Origin: Halocaridina rubra
Lineage: Eukaryota > Arthropoda > Malacostraca > Decapoda > Atyidae
NCBI GenBank assembly: GCA_037179515.1
Contig: JAXCGZ010007651.1
Location: 67,501-131,500 of the forward strand
Reading direction: 5' to 3'
DNA: 64,000 bases
Positions 1 through 12,589 of this stretch are shown here, piece after piece; position 1 is the stretch's first letter, and every line of letters starts with the position of its first letter. Position numbers and translations under genes: made by a program. Below the pieces are notes generated by a model. That model searched no databases, had not been told where the DNA came from, and saw nothing but the letters and a program-made list of their open reading frames with translations.

Positions 1-248
1 AGAAGTTGGGAGGAGCTTCACAGAAAATGTATCGGGATATTGACAGGTTGCCAACAAACGATCAATAATGGGTGACAAGAGGTAATTACCTGCCTCCGGA
101 GCACGTGCTTAGAAAGGCACCAAATGCTAAACTGCCTCAATTTAACCTCATCAGAGTCATTACACTGATATTTGATGCCGATATGCGGGCTGCAGTCAAT
201 AAACATGTGCCTGATGATATAAATAAGTTTCTGTGTGAGTGTGTGTGC

Positions 249-249
<1 letters not shown>

Positions 250-337
<88 letters not shown>
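250..337. repeat. (GA)n array
   Basis: Dinucleotide array after a short GT run; one GG interruption. Confidence 0.97.
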
Positions 338-339
<2 letters not shown>

Positions 340-398
340 CAAAATCAATCAATCAAATCAAAACATTTATTTCCATTTTATTAGTAATTCCCTTCCCT

Positions 399-705
399 AC
401 CCTTAAAACTATGAATTGACTTAGCATTTACTGATTCTTCACTTAGCGAATTCCAACTAGCAACTACTTTTATACTAAAAATGAACTTCCTTTAAGTCTG
501 CAAAGAAGTTTTCTTACGAGGCTTTAACTTGTGACTTCTAGTTCTGGAGCCAACCATAACAAAATATATCGCGTCCTATCCAGTCTGTGAATACCATTAA
601 GCAACTGAGACACCCGTTACCATAGCTCCTCTTTCTTCTATCTTCGAGTGATGATAAGTTTAACTCTTTCAGCCTTTCCTCTTAACTGAGATTACGTATC
701 TCCGT
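399..705 (-). mobile_element. LINE 3' fragment (CR1/Jockey-like), copy 1
   Basis: Minus-strand translation around 440-520 gives VVASWNSLSEESVNAKSIHS, the C-terminal WNSLSEEVV signature shared by this window's main LINE lineage. The sequence from 520 to 705 aligns in order with the better copy at 5990-6230. Frame broken. Confidence 0.7.
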
Positions 706-995
706 AGCATGTCTTCCTGGATGTGTATATGACTTTAAACAATTTGCTTGGTAGATTAATAACATTTCCGACTCTCCCCCTGCCAGAGGAAAAGCATTCG
801 AAAAAGCGTACACAAAAAGGGAGGAAAAAAGGCAAAAACTGACCTGTTTCCCTGGCTGCGCACCACTAATGAATCCCATCCTTCAATTAGGAAGTTACAT
901 CATTAGACCGCGCTGCAGCTGGGGAAAAAACTCAATAATTGTTAACCTTAATATCATTATTCTATCAAGTGCAATAAATCAATATATATTTTCAT

Positions 996-1162
<167 letters not shown>

Positions 1163-1169
1163 CATTTTA

Positions 1170-1624
1170 TTTTATTAATTTATTGCGCCAAGGCGTCAGA
1201 CATTACATGAATTCATACAAATAATGCTTCAAATGGATACAAAACCAAGAATAGAACATAGTTTACAGGGAGGTGTAGACATTGATAAAACATTGCTGCA
1301 TACTAACACACAACTCACAGTATGGCAGCACAGAGTACATTATATACAAAAGTAAAGCTCAGAGAAACACAGAATACACAAACAGAATTATACAGCAACA
1401 TACAGAAAATATATGTATAATTCAATATAATTAATGGCCACCAAAGTGAGGATAACGAGCAAGAATAACATCAAGGTTGTCATCATTAAGTAATAATGAG
1501 CAGATCTGTATTAAGTTCTGACCTCGTGGTAAAACATCTCTCACTGTGGGGCACTGAAGACAATAGTGGTCAAGAGTGTTAGCATTAGGACGGTCGCATA
1601 ATTTACAGGTGGTGTACTGTGGCA

Positions 1625-1628
<4 letters not shown>
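1170..1628 (-). mobile_element. LINE 3' fragment of a second lineage (Cys/His motif)
   Basis: Minus-strand frame 1431-1628 encodes CKLCDRPNANTLDHYCLQCP and ends LARYPHFGGH with a stop, followed by about 260 nt of 3' UTR-like sequence. A Cys-x2-Cys...His...Cys motif near the C terminus is common in ORF2 of several LINE groups. (GA)n arrays bound it on both sides. Confidence 0.6.

Positions 1629-1685
<57 letters not shown>
1629..1685. repeat. (GA)n array
   Basis: GA array abutting the LINE Cys/His fragment. Confidence 0.97.
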
Positions 1686-1687
<2 letters not shown>

Positions 1688-1722
1688 TATAAATGACCTG
1701 AGCGGTTCGTTCGTTCGTTCGT

Positions 1723-1859
1723 TCCGGTTTTACGTCACGGACTCCCTTTTCAACCAAGGGTTAGGACGGTTGCCTTCTTGAGGACTTGTTTTTGTAGATG
1801 TAATCGTTACCCTGAGTGCATGCCCTTGCTAACCTCAGACCGTGACGGGACCTGAGGGG
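1723..1859 (-). mobile_element. tRNA-derived SINE family A, copy 1 (head missing)
   Basis: Carries the tail (GACGTAAAACCGGAAC on the minus strand) and body, ending at CCCGTCACGG. The tRNA-like A and B boxes are absent. Confidence 0.75.
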
Positions 1860-2113
1860 TGTATATTATAAATCATGCTGGTGAAGAAAACGTCTTAAAT
1901 GTATTGCATAATGGCAGTTCTATTTTTTTATTTTTTTTCTTCTTGCCTTCAAGACCTAACTTCTCTTACATTACGGCATCCATAGCCGGAATTCTCCCTA
2001 TGCTGGAGAGTCTGCAGATCCTCAGAGAATCACAGAATCATTTCTACGCTAAAATGCTGAGTGCTAAAAAAAAAAAAAAAAAAAGCGCTTGCAGTGTTTT
2101 ATACCCCGTTGAT

Positions 2114-2306
2114 GTTCCGGTTTTACGTCACGGACTGTTTTCTACAAAGGGCTAGGACGGCTGCTTTCCTACGAAGAACTTGTTTTGGCAGATGTAATCG
2201 TTCCCCTGAGTGCATGCCCTTACTAACCTCGGACCGTGACGGGGCGCGAACCCTCGACCTGACGCCTCAAAGTCGCGGACGCTACCGCTTGAGCCACGGT
2301 GACTAC
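2114..2306 (-). mobile_element. tRNA-derived SINE family A, copy 2 (full length, TSD)
   Basis: On the minus strand: head GTAGTCACCGTGGCTCAAGC with A box TGGCTCAAGCGG, B box GGTTCGCGCCC, body, then tail GTGACGTAAAACCGGAAC. It is flanked by an 18 bp target-site duplication, GTTTTATACCCYGTTGAT, at 2096-2113 and 2307-2324 with one mismatch. About 193 bp. Confidence 0.9.
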
Positions 2307-2410
2307 GTTTTATACCCTGTTGATACGCGTATAATAAGTCTAAAAAAAAAAAAAATTCACCGTAATGAAGTTCCAATCTTAAAAAAATAAATGAAATGAA
2401 CATATAAATA

Positions 2411-2504
2411 AAAGAATACACAAAATGCATCACCTATAAACAGATGCTATCGACTTAGTAAAGGAATACACAAAACCCATCACCTATAAACAGATGCTAT
2501 CGAA
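2411..2504. repeat. Tandem duplication, 50 bp period, two copies
   Basis: GAATACACAAAA, then CATCACCTATAAACAGATGC, repeats from about 2414 and 2464 with two or three differences. Confidence 0.85.
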
Positions 2505-2969
2505 TACTACTAATAAAGTCATATGTTAAATAAAGAAATGAGACAAATAATAATGAGACGTATTCCTCACACAGATTAATGCGAATCACCTGACGCTCCC
2601 AAATGGAGAACTACTTTAATTCTGCCTGACTGTACCTATGCAGAAGAGATTCTACACTATGGGATAATAAAATCTCCAGGAGTTTAAAGTTACGTGGCAC
2701 GGGGTATATAAATCATGCCTGGAAACAATACCCTGTGCCAGGGTCACCCTGTTTTTATATAATATATGGCAAAGGGCAAGAATGAACCCTCGACTTTGGG
2801 GGCCGATCTGCATTTTTTTTTTTTTTGCATGGGAACAAAACGGTATATAGTGAAATAAAGAATAAGAGGGGGTAAATGGCAATGGAAACTTTGAGAATCA
2901 CTGCTTTAGAGGTAGAGTCTGCCTCCAGTGAATTTGGTGAAACGATGATAGTTCCAAAAAAGATAAAAA

Positions 2970-3187
<218 letters not shown>

Positions 3188-3232
3188 AATTCTTTTAATA
3201 TATCGATGTGACCAAGAAAGTCACATTTATAT

Positions 3233-3600
3233 TACAATTTATAGGATGGTTAAGGGGGGCATCCACAGGTAAGTGGAGGTACTAAAGCAAGCACTGGAAT
3301 GGTGCAGAAGAGGACTATATAAGAGAGTTCACACTTCGCAAGGAAACTCATCTTTAAGATGTCACCAACACCATTGGTATGACCACAGCACGGGAAGTCC
3401 GTCACACACACACTCACTTTTTCAGTGTAAGAGTAGTTGATAATTGGAATTCGCTAAGCGAGGAGGTAGTTAATGCTACCTCAATCCATAGTTTTAAGGA
3501 CAGGTATGATAAGTATCACTAAGTCTAAAAATGGAACCGATCAGGAGACGGGAAGATACGAGCTTTGGGCTCTTTCCCGTAAACAAAATTAGGTATCACA
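3233..3600 (+). mobile_element. LINE 3' fragment (CR1/Jockey-like), copy 2
   Basis: Plus-strand frame at about 3418-3523 reads FFSVRVVDNWNSLSEEVVNA and SIHSFKDRYDKYH before a stop. The following GATCAGGAGACGGGAAGAT recurs after copies at 13288 and 14750, marking a shared 3' UTR. Confidence 0.75.
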
Positions 3601-3617
3601 ATTAGGTAATCACACAC

Positions 3618-3854
<237 letters not shown>

Positions 3855-4119
3855 AAAAATTAATATGTGCAAAATAAACGAAAAACAAATAAAAACCATT
3901 AAACCTCACATAATTACGAAGAAAAAAATAAAGAGCTAAGTTAGCTTTTTCAATTACCAGTTATATGAAAATTACTTTTTTCCACTTAGATTCCCATTGG
4001 TAGCCTCTCTCTTGTGCCAGAGCTTACAACTCATTTAGTATATTATTAATAGTCTGATGTCGCCTTTAGTGTATTGTCTTACATTCAGTAAGATTTTGTT
4101 GGGATTTTATCAACAGTCT

Positions 4120-4430
4120 TGTCGTAAGGCATATTAAGATGCCTATAGCTTCACGAGGCATTTCAGACATGCCTAAAAGTGCCGGGTGGCAGTGATGCCC
4201 AGTGACGCCCACAGACAGCCATGAGTAGTTACAAAGAGTCAGTTAGAGACCGGGCCTTGTCAGGAGCAGACGTCACGTCTGCTCCTGACAAGGCCCGGTC
4301 TCTAACGGACTCTTTGTAACTACTCATGGCGGTCTGTGGGCGTCACTGGGCATCACTGCCACCCGGCACTATTAGGCATGTCTGAAATGCCATGTGAAGC
4401 TATAGGCATCTTTAAATATGCCTTACGACA
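4120..4430. mobile_element. Large palindromic foldback element (about 310 bp)
   Basis: Arms of about 155 bp pair from TGTCGTAAGGCAT to ATGCCTTACGACA with few mismatches. The symmetry centre is at 4274 (GCAGACGTCACGTCTGC). No loop is left. It has no coding capacity; the superfamily is unclear. Confidence 0.75.
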
Positions 4431-5390
4431 GCCTGACATCTTCAACACATTCTTTTATACTCAGTAAGAAGGCAGAAGTTAGGCGGAGACAAACGGCACT
4501 GATGCCTTTAGATCATCCTGGACATGAGAGCGGAAATTTCTTTCACGTTGTCACTAAATGAGAGCTGCTGTGTCTATATACCTGTGTAATCACTGCGGCA
4601 AAATGTTCAAAATTGGATATTCTCGTAGACAAATATCGATAGACTGTCCTTAGCATGCTCTTAAAAAAGGGGGGGGGAGATAAAATTCGGTGTGGCACCC
4701 AAGTCTTTAAATAATCGAGACAGGGTAATTATTTCTAAAGTTACTTGGACTAACAGTCATAAGTTCAGACTCAGGAGATGAAAAGCTTGACTCCACAAAG
4801 TGGTTCTTTGTACATCACTTACAGATTTTTTATATGAGTGTTACACCAAGACGGGCCAAGGAAATTTCCCTCAGCAGGCCTGGGCACGAAGAAAACATAA
4901 AGCAAAGAGAAAAAAAAAGATGGAGTGTTGTGACGTGTCAGATGTGAAGGCATAATTGGAAAATAAGGAGGAGGCGATGTTGGTGTTCCATGTGCGGTAG
5001 CCTCAGTCAACTAAGTATGCCAGTCAAGAAACATTCAGGCTTCGAAAAGCGCAGCTGTCTGTCCTCCAGCGCATATGAAGAGGAGCAGAAGAATAACGAA
5101 ATGGACCGATATGAAAAAAAATTCTTTAACTTAGAAACCCCCCCCCCTTATAAGGGGGAATATGACTTTGGTAAATGGATGGATGAATAATTCCTGAGGA
5201 TCTTAGAAGGAGATAAGGAGATAACTGTTCTGTGTTCTAGGAACATGTCAAAAACACTGTAATTGGTGCAGTAAATATTGCACTCGCCTTCAAGAAAACA
5301 GGTACTGATCACTCTCTCTCTCTCTTTCTCTCTACGTATTGAGAAGCAATACCTGGAAGACGCCAGCAAGCGTGTCTGTATTTCTTTACG

Positions 5391-5464
<74 letters not shown>
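5391..5464. repeat. (TC)n array
   Basis: Uninterrupted TC repeats. Confidence 0.97.
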
Positions 5465-5468
<4 letters not shown>

Positions 5469-5725
5469 ACTTTTCCTAATGTTATAAGTTAGCAAAACAA
5501 TTTTCCAAGGCAACATTATAAACTCTTTCCATCTCTTCCTTTTTGATAAGTGTACATGAGATATGCACATACTGCAGCAACAGCCGCCGTTGCGATACTA
5601 CAGCTGAAAACATTTTTGGCATGTCTTCCTTCAGTCACTTTTTTTTTTTTTTTACATCATCACCTAATATTCTTGGATATTAGTTACATATCTCTTATTA
5701 TCCCTTCACAGCTGACAAGTCACTA

Positions 5726-5727
<2 letters not shown>

Positions 5728-5798
<71 letters not shown>

Positions 5799-5836
5799 GA
5801 TAGTGATAGATGTATGTGTGTGTGTGTGTGTGTGTA
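5728..5836. repeat. (TA)n then (GT)n
   Basis: TA to 5795, then GT at 5814-5836. Confidence 0.95.
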
Positions 5837-5859
5837 TGTATGCAATTAGCTAATTGTGC

Positions 5860-7240
5860 TTACGGGTAAGAGCCCTATGCTCGTAACTCACCGTTTCCTG
5901 GTCGGTTCCATTTTTATACTCGATGGTACTTACCATACGAGTATTTGTTCTGAAAATTATGACTTGATTTAGCATTAACTATCTCCTCGCTTAACGAACT
6001 CCAAGCATCAACTATTCTTACACGAAAAAAGTATTTCCTTGCATCCTGGAAAAGTTTTCTTACGAAACATCAAACTATTACCTCTAGTTCTAGAGCCAGC
6101 CAAAACCATAGAGGAATTTAATAAAAAACCGTCACCATATCCCCCTATAGCTCTGAGTGATGGTAAGTCTAATTCCCTCAGCCCCTCCTCATAACTGAGT
6201 TTGCGTATATCTGGCACCAGGTTCGTGGCATGTGTGTGAACTTTTTCTAGCTTATTTATATGTTTTTACAATTGCGGATTACAAAAGGGTCCAGCAATAT
6301 CAAAAGCTTTGGCCTTACATAAGTTGCATAAATATTTCTTAACATTTCCTTGTCCATGTGTCTGAAAGCTACTCTTACATTTGCTAAGAAAATGTATGCA
6401 GTCCTTATTAAGCCATTTTCTCATATGCATAGCCAGAGACAAATCTGCCAGTATATTTACTCCTAGATCTCTCTCACTCTCCGTCTCTTGGAGTTCTGCA
6501 CCTGCTATTGAGTATCCAAGCTTGGGGTTACTCGCACTTGTACCTATTCTCATTACCTTACATTCAGAAGTACTGTACTGACTTTCATGAGCCACTTTTC
6601 TGACCACTCATGCAGACTATTTAGGTCTTCCTGAAGTTCTCTTTTACTTTCTTCACAAGCTCTGCATCATCTTCAAACATATTCATGAATGAATTTACAG
6701 ACTCCGGTAGGTTATTTACGTATACAAGGAACAAAAGTGGCCCTAAAACTGAACCCTTAGGAACCCCACTACTAACCCTTTTCCAGTCAGACACTGAGTG
6801 TCTTACTCTAAACCTCTGTGCACGTATGAACCTACCAAACTGGATATACAGAGACAAAATCTGCCAATACGTTACCCCTAGACCTCTTTCATTCTCAGAT
6901 TCTCGAAATCTACCCCTGCTGCTGAATACCCAAACTTGGGTTTTCTTGAACTCTTGCAAATTTTCATAACTTAATGGCTTAAAGTATTGAATTTCATTGA
7001 CTATTTGTATGGCCACTCAACCAGACTGTTTAGGTCTTCATGAAGTTCTTTACCATTATTTCTATCTTTTACGCTCTCTACAATGTTTGCATCATCTGTA
7101 AATATTCCTAAAAGGCAAGTGCAGGATCTGCCAAGTAATTTACAAATATTAGGAACAATAGTGGCCCTAAAACTGATCCATGTGAATCCCCATTGCTAAC
7201 CTTTCTCCAGTCAGACGCTGCATGTCGGTTTCAGGATTTG
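5860..7240 (-). mobile_element. LINE fragment (CR1/Jockey-like) with eroded reverse transcriptase, internally duplicated
   Basis: Minus strand, 3' to 5': 3' UTR (5860-5960), C-terminal end (5960-6230, with YEEGLRELDLPSL), then a central part. 6690-6810 keeps SGVPKGSVLGPLLFLVYVNN, the conserved reverse-transcriptase block, and FEDDAEL, an altered FADD active site. Two parts of the element occur twice in tandem: 6420-6660 matches 6840-7060, and 6650-6820 matches 7060-7215. Stops and shifts make it non-functional. Confidence 0.85.
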
Positions 7241-7519
7241 TATCTCCAATCCTTTGCCTTCTTACATTCATTACAGAAGCAATTCTCTCTGCATATTAAT
7301 AAAAAGATTTCGTGCATCTGTACAGATTTGATGCTAAATATGGTCCCCCAATCAATACTTGCAAATGACTTATTATTGTTTTTTCTTTATCTTCTTTTCC
7401 TTATAAGGTAATCTCAGCGGTACAATACAGCATAGAGATAATTATATTCCAAAACACATAAATAAATATTAAAAAGTAAATAAATATAAATAAAATACAT
7501 AAAATTTGCCCTTGACTAA

Positions 7520-7728
7520 GGCCGCTTTCACACCAAAGTGGCACGTCGCACGTGGCATGCAACGCCAGTTGAAAAAGAACATCCGGAAATAAATTAAACC
7601 TTCAACGCAGAAGTGGCGTGGCACAGGGGACGTGTCACGCCACTTCTGTGTGAAAGGTTTCATATATTTCCGGATGTTCGTTTTCTGGCATGCCACGTGC
7701 GACATGCCAATTTGGTGTGAAAGCGGCC
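7520..7728. mobile_element. Harbinger-like foldback MITE, copy 1
   Basis: Ends GGCCGCTTTCACACCAAAGT and, inverted, GGCCGCTTTCACACCAAATT. The two arms pair over nearly the whole length. Flanked by TAA and TAG. TWA target duplications and GG-starting ends are PIF/Harbinger traits. Confidence 0.8.
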
Positions 7729-7869
7729 TAGGATTTTCGAATCTATCTCGGCATCAAATTGCAATATTGGCAAAATAACTCGATCAGAAATAATTTCCTG
7801 TAAATTTCGGAGGAAAATTTATTTATGGAAATATGTCAGTCGAGGCTCGCGCACATGTACTCATACACA

Positions 7870-8430
7870 TGTAGACTACGAAGAGATTGTGAAGAGAGTA
7901 AACGATAAAAATAATGACAGAGAACTTTAGTTAAACCTAAACAGTTAGCATGAATGGTCAGGCAAGTGGGTAATGAGATTCCATACTTCAAAAGCTAGTG
8001 TAATGAGAATGGTTTAAAAGAATGTGAGCAGGCCCAATATTTAAATATTCAGTAGCAGGAAAGGAAATTCAGGAATGTGTGAACGAAAGAGGGATATGGC
8101 TGACTATACTGACGGATTTGTCTCCAAAAATGCATGAAAGAGTACTGTGAAAGCAGGATATACTTTCTTAGCAAACATAAGGGTGGCCTTCAGGCATAGG
8201 GACAAAGAAATCCACAGAAATATTGATGTGTGTTAAGTGTTACGCGAATATTCTGCGTCCTTTAGGAATTCGTCCTTGAAAAAACATATAAGCAAATTAA
8301 AGAGAGTTGAGAGAAACCCTACAAAGATGGAGAAAAAGATACATTATCTTAGGTACGAGGAAAGGCTGAAAAAGTTCGACTTACCATTACTTGAAGCTAA
8401 AAGAGGTAGGATATAGTAACGGTTTTTAAT
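7870..8430 (+). mobile_element. LINE fragment (CR1/Jockey-like), copy 4
   Basis: Plus-strand pieces include KLKRVERNPTKM and HYLRYEERLKKFDLPLLEAK, the region just upstream of the C-terminal WNSL block. Several frame breaks. Confidence 0.7.
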
Positions 8431-8688
8431 GGTGTATTCATTGAGTCTCTTAAGTTATCTATGGGCTACAATTGTATCACATTTCCTCGCATGCTGCAAA
8501 TGCAAGTTCTTCTATTTTCTTTGAGAATATGCAAAGGTGAAGCTCTTCTCTCTTCTTTGAAAATATGCAAAGGTTGGTTCCAAGTTGACCTCTGGTTTTT
8601 GCTGGAGGTCTCGAATATTCAAACGTCGACACCCGATAGGGCCGGGATTCTAAATAAGTAATTACTTGGTCATGTAAATATGACCTTC

Positions 8689-8689
<1 letters not shown>

Positions 8690-8738
<49 letters not shown>

Positions 8739-8840
8739 TTATTATCATTATTATTATTATTATTATTATTATAAACATTATTATTATTATTACCATTATC
8801 ATCATCAATATTATTATTATTACTATTATTATTATTATTG
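8690..8840. repeat. (ATA)n/(TTA)n imperfect array
   Basis: ATA units switch strand to TTA units in the middle, making an inverted, hairpin-capable array. Confidence 0.95.
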
Positions 8841-9031
8841 TATATCTCCAGTTTCTAACTACAGGGCAATTACTTATTAATCATCTACTTATTTTCACTT
8901 GCACTGCAAATCTCTTCACTTCTCTTATTCTGTTTTCTTCTCTTTTATTATCTTTCTCTCCGTTTCTCTTTCCCTATCACCTGGCTGGTACAGCTACGTG
9001 TTTAGACATGTCAATAATTGAGGGAGCCATT

Positions 9032-9035
<4 letters not shown>

Positions 9036-9072
<37 letters not shown>
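9036..9072. repeat. (CT)n array
   Basis: Short pure CT array. Confidence 0.95.
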
Positions 9073-9075
<3 letters not shown>

Positions 9076-9174
9076 CTAGTTAAAGGAGCTCTCCTGTTTC
9101 ACGAGGTCGCAGTTCGTGGGAGGAGTGTTTTTGGGTTAAATGGTTCGTGGAGGGGGGGGGGGGAATGTGTGACT

Positions 9175-9449
<275 letters not shown>

Positions 9450-10032
9450 GATTACTTCCGAAATTACATATATATCTAAAAATACACAAAAATATATACT
9501 AGACAAATTTGCATAACATTAAGACGTTAACATATCCACCACTTAATAACCCACTTGCAATAAATATTTTTCAGCATTCAATTTACTGATGACGTGTCCC
9601 GTTTTATGCTCCTAAAATAGTTAAGTCTCCGAGATCCTTAATATAACTTAGCTTTTAATTAAGAAAATTCAATCAATTGGTCGTTGTAGCTAGAGTAAAT
9701 TAAACTGATTGTTGTAGTTAGCTAGAACTCGCCCTGACACGAATTTAGAGGTTCTAATATACTGCTAAATATAGCAAAGAGCAGATCCTGTACCTGATCA
9801 GGAGATCTGTTTATTTGTGTGGGATCAACCATTACCTTTCTCGACATTTACCAATAAACAAAGAGTGAAAAATTTAGCAGCGAATGACAAATACTGCAGC
9901 CAAGAACTATGGAAGGAGGGAGGGAGGGAGGGAGAGAGGTTAAAGATGTAAACTTCTGGGTACATAAGCACAGGAGCAATGAATGAATCGGCTCTGGTGA
10001 AATGCAAAAATAAGCGGTGTGAGATTTAGGCC

Positions 10033-10256
10033 CGATTTCTTAAACAGTGTAAACCTAGGATACCATATTGTTAGTTAGCTAGACACACACAAATGGACTT
10101 CATAAACGCATCTGACGTGGTTCTGTGTGTGGTTAGGATCCCGTACGGGATACTAACCATACACAGAACTGCGTCAGATGCGTTTATGAAATCCATTTGT
10201 GTGTGTCTAGCTAACTAACAATATGGAATCCTAGGTTTACACTGTTTAAGAAATCG
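10033..10256. mobile_element. Large palindromic foldback element (about 224 bp)
   Basis: Arms from CGATTTCTTAAACAGTGTAA to its reverse complement, centred at 10144-10145 (CCGTACGG), with very few mismatches, so the copy is young or the arms are kept alike. Confidence 0.75.
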
Positions 10257-10641
10257 TGCTATAGTGTACACAGAAGTCAAGTTACAGTAAGGCACTTTAC
10301 CAGAGCCCAGGCAAAAGCACAAAAGAAACAGAAAGCAGTCTTGAAACCCCGCTTCTGTCCAAAAATACATTAATGAAGCGGTCTGCTGAAATGAACAAAC
10401 AAGCAGATCACGGGGTACGTTGGTGTATTTACAGTAAAACGCTACCAGATCCCAAGAATAAGCGGGAACAAGATAGGAATTATGTAGTGGTCTTTATTCT
10501 ATATACACTTTCAGATAATTAAGTGTCTGATACGAATAATAACAGAAAATGATTTGAGTACAAAGTAGTATTCTGCATCCTAATAATGCATAAAATTGTA
10601 TACTACCAAATACAAAATTGTTGTACGTCAAACGATACACA

Positions 10642-10865
10642 TTTACACCAAAGTGGCACGTCGCACGTGGCATGCTACGTGGCACGCCAGTTGAAAACGA
10701 ACATCCGTAAATATATGAAACCTTTCACACACAAGTGGCGTGACACGACCCACGTGTCATGCCACTTCTGTGTGAAAGGTTTCATATATTTCTGGATGCT
10801 CATTTTCAACTGGAGTGCCACGTGACATGCCACGTGCGACGTGCCACTTTGGTGTGAAAACGGCC
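10642..10865. mobile_element. Harbinger-like foldback MITE, copy 2 (left end truncated)
   Basis: Same family. The left terminus begins inside the repeat at TTTACACCAAAGTGG, while the right terminus is intact and followed by TAA. Confidence 0.8.
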
Positions 10866-10980
10866 TAAACTTAAATTCACTATCCATAGGAACATCTCTA
10901 CAAAAATCGTGAATAAAATGAATGAATATCGTGAATTTACATTCATTTCCATGCAAGGTGATGTAGTTGGTCAAGATAAA

Positions 10981-10981
<1 letters not shown>

Positions 10982-11031
<50 letters not shown>

Positions 11032-11033
11032 CA

Positions 11034-11069
<36 letters not shown>
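10982..11069. repeat. (TTA)n array
   Basis: One TCATCA interruption near 11031. Confidence 0.95.
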
Positions 11070-11071
<2 letters not shown>

Positions 11072-11106
11072 CCAGTACGATACGAGATATGCTGAATGCC
11101 TCCTAT

Positions 11107-11294
11107 GTTCCAGTTTTACGTCACGGACTCCCTTTTCAACCAAGGGCTAGGACGGTTGCCTTCTTGCGAAGGACTTGTTTTGGCAGATGTAATCGTTACC
11201 CTGAGTGCATGCCCTTGCTAACCTCAGACCGTGACGGGGCGTGAACCCTCGACCCGACGCCTCAGAGTCGCGGACGATACCGATTGAGCCACGG
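11107..11294 (-). mobile_element. tRNA-derived SINE family A, copy 3 (full length, perfect TSD)
   Basis: Same head, boxes and tail as copy 2. It is bounded by a perfect 17 bp direct repeat, TGCTGAATGCCTCCTAT, at 11090-11106 and 11295-11311. This proves insertion by target-primed retrotransposition of a 188 bp unit. Confidence 0.93.
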
Positions 11295-11365
11295 TGCTGA
11301 ATGCCTCCTATATGCACTGCATATTAGAACATACCCCAATCAGTAGTATTCCATGGCAGTCAGGC

Positions 11366-11580
11366 GATACTATTACTACTACCACTTCTACTAGTAGTAG
11401 TGGTAGTAGTAGTAGTAAAAATAGTAGTAGTCGGAGCCAAACCGACATCTTATTTGAACTTGAAAGAGATGGCTCCTTCAGTTTATGTCTGGAAAGTAAC
11501 AGCAGCAGCAGCAGAATTAGTAGCAGTAGTAGTAACAGCAGCAGGATTAGTAGTAGTAGTAGTAGTAGTAATAGTAGCAT
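11366..11580. repeat. (AGT)n/(AGC)n imperfect triplet region
   Basis: Two triplet arrays separated by about 70 bp. Their Ser, Leu or Val runs are artefacts. Confidence 0.9.
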
Positions 11581-11682
11581 ATTTTTGTTGACTATAAGAT
11601 AAAACGTAATTTAAAGTAATTTTGGACGGGGATGGGTAGTCAAGCATAGCCTTTACATATAAAATTACATCCCGTCTAGGGT

Positions 11683-11938
<256 letters not shown>

Positions 11939-11969
11939 GTTTTCACATATGTAATGTGCTATTTGATTA

Positions 11970-12025
<56 letters not shown>

Positions 12026-12027
12026 AT

Positions 12028-12091
<64 letters not shown>
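11970..12091. repeat. (TA)n array
   Basis: TA array touching the head of SINE copy 4. Confidence 0.95.
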
Positions 12092-12096
<5 letters not shown>

Positions 12097-12258
12097 CACC
12101 GTGTGAGGAGTCAGGTCGAGGGTTCGCGCCCCGTCACGGTCTGAGGTTAGCAGGGGCATGCACTCAGGGTAACGATTACATCTGCCAAAACAAGTCCTTC
12201 GCAAGAAGGCAATCGTCCTAGCCCTTGGTTGAAAATGGAGTCCGTGACGTAAAACCGA

Positions 12259-12265
<7 letters not shown>
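12092..12265 (+). mobile_element. tRNA-derived SINE family A, copy 4 (A box deleted)
   Basis: Starts GTAGTCACCGTG, then jumps to TCAGGTCGAGGGTTCGCGCC, so the A-box half of the head is lost. The tail ACGTAAAACCGAAACAAC runs into a TA array, and another TA array abuts the head. Confidence 0.85.

Positions 12266-12268
<3 letters not shown>

Positions 12269-12327
<59 letters not shown>
12269..12327. repeat. (TA)n array
   Basis: TA array touching the tail of SINE copy 4 and the start of a family C copy. Confidence 0.95.
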
Positions 12328-12330
<3 letters not shown>

Positions 12331-12454
12331 AAGGGGGCTAGAATACTTCCTCCATGTTCCCCTGCGTGTCATAAGAGTCGACTAAATGGGGCGGAGCGAG
12401 GGGAATCAGAGTCAGAGTAATTTGCAACTCCTCTTATAAAGGGAAAAATGGCTC

Positions 12455-12455
<1 letters not shown>
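12325..12455 (+). mobile_element. SINE-like family C, diverged copy
   Basis: Contains CCCTGCGTGTCATAAGAGTC and GACTAAATGGGGCGG, then a degraded end (AAAGGGAAAAATGGCTCATA) running into TA repeats. Confidence 0.55.

Positions 12456-12532
<77 letters not shown>
12456..12532. repeat. (TA)n array
   Basis: TA array at the end of a family C copy. Confidence 0.95.
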
Positions 12533-12535
<3 letters not shown>

Positions 12536-12589
12536 TATAAACGCTGCCAAATGTCATTAACACATTTCTGGAAATGACTGCGAATGATG

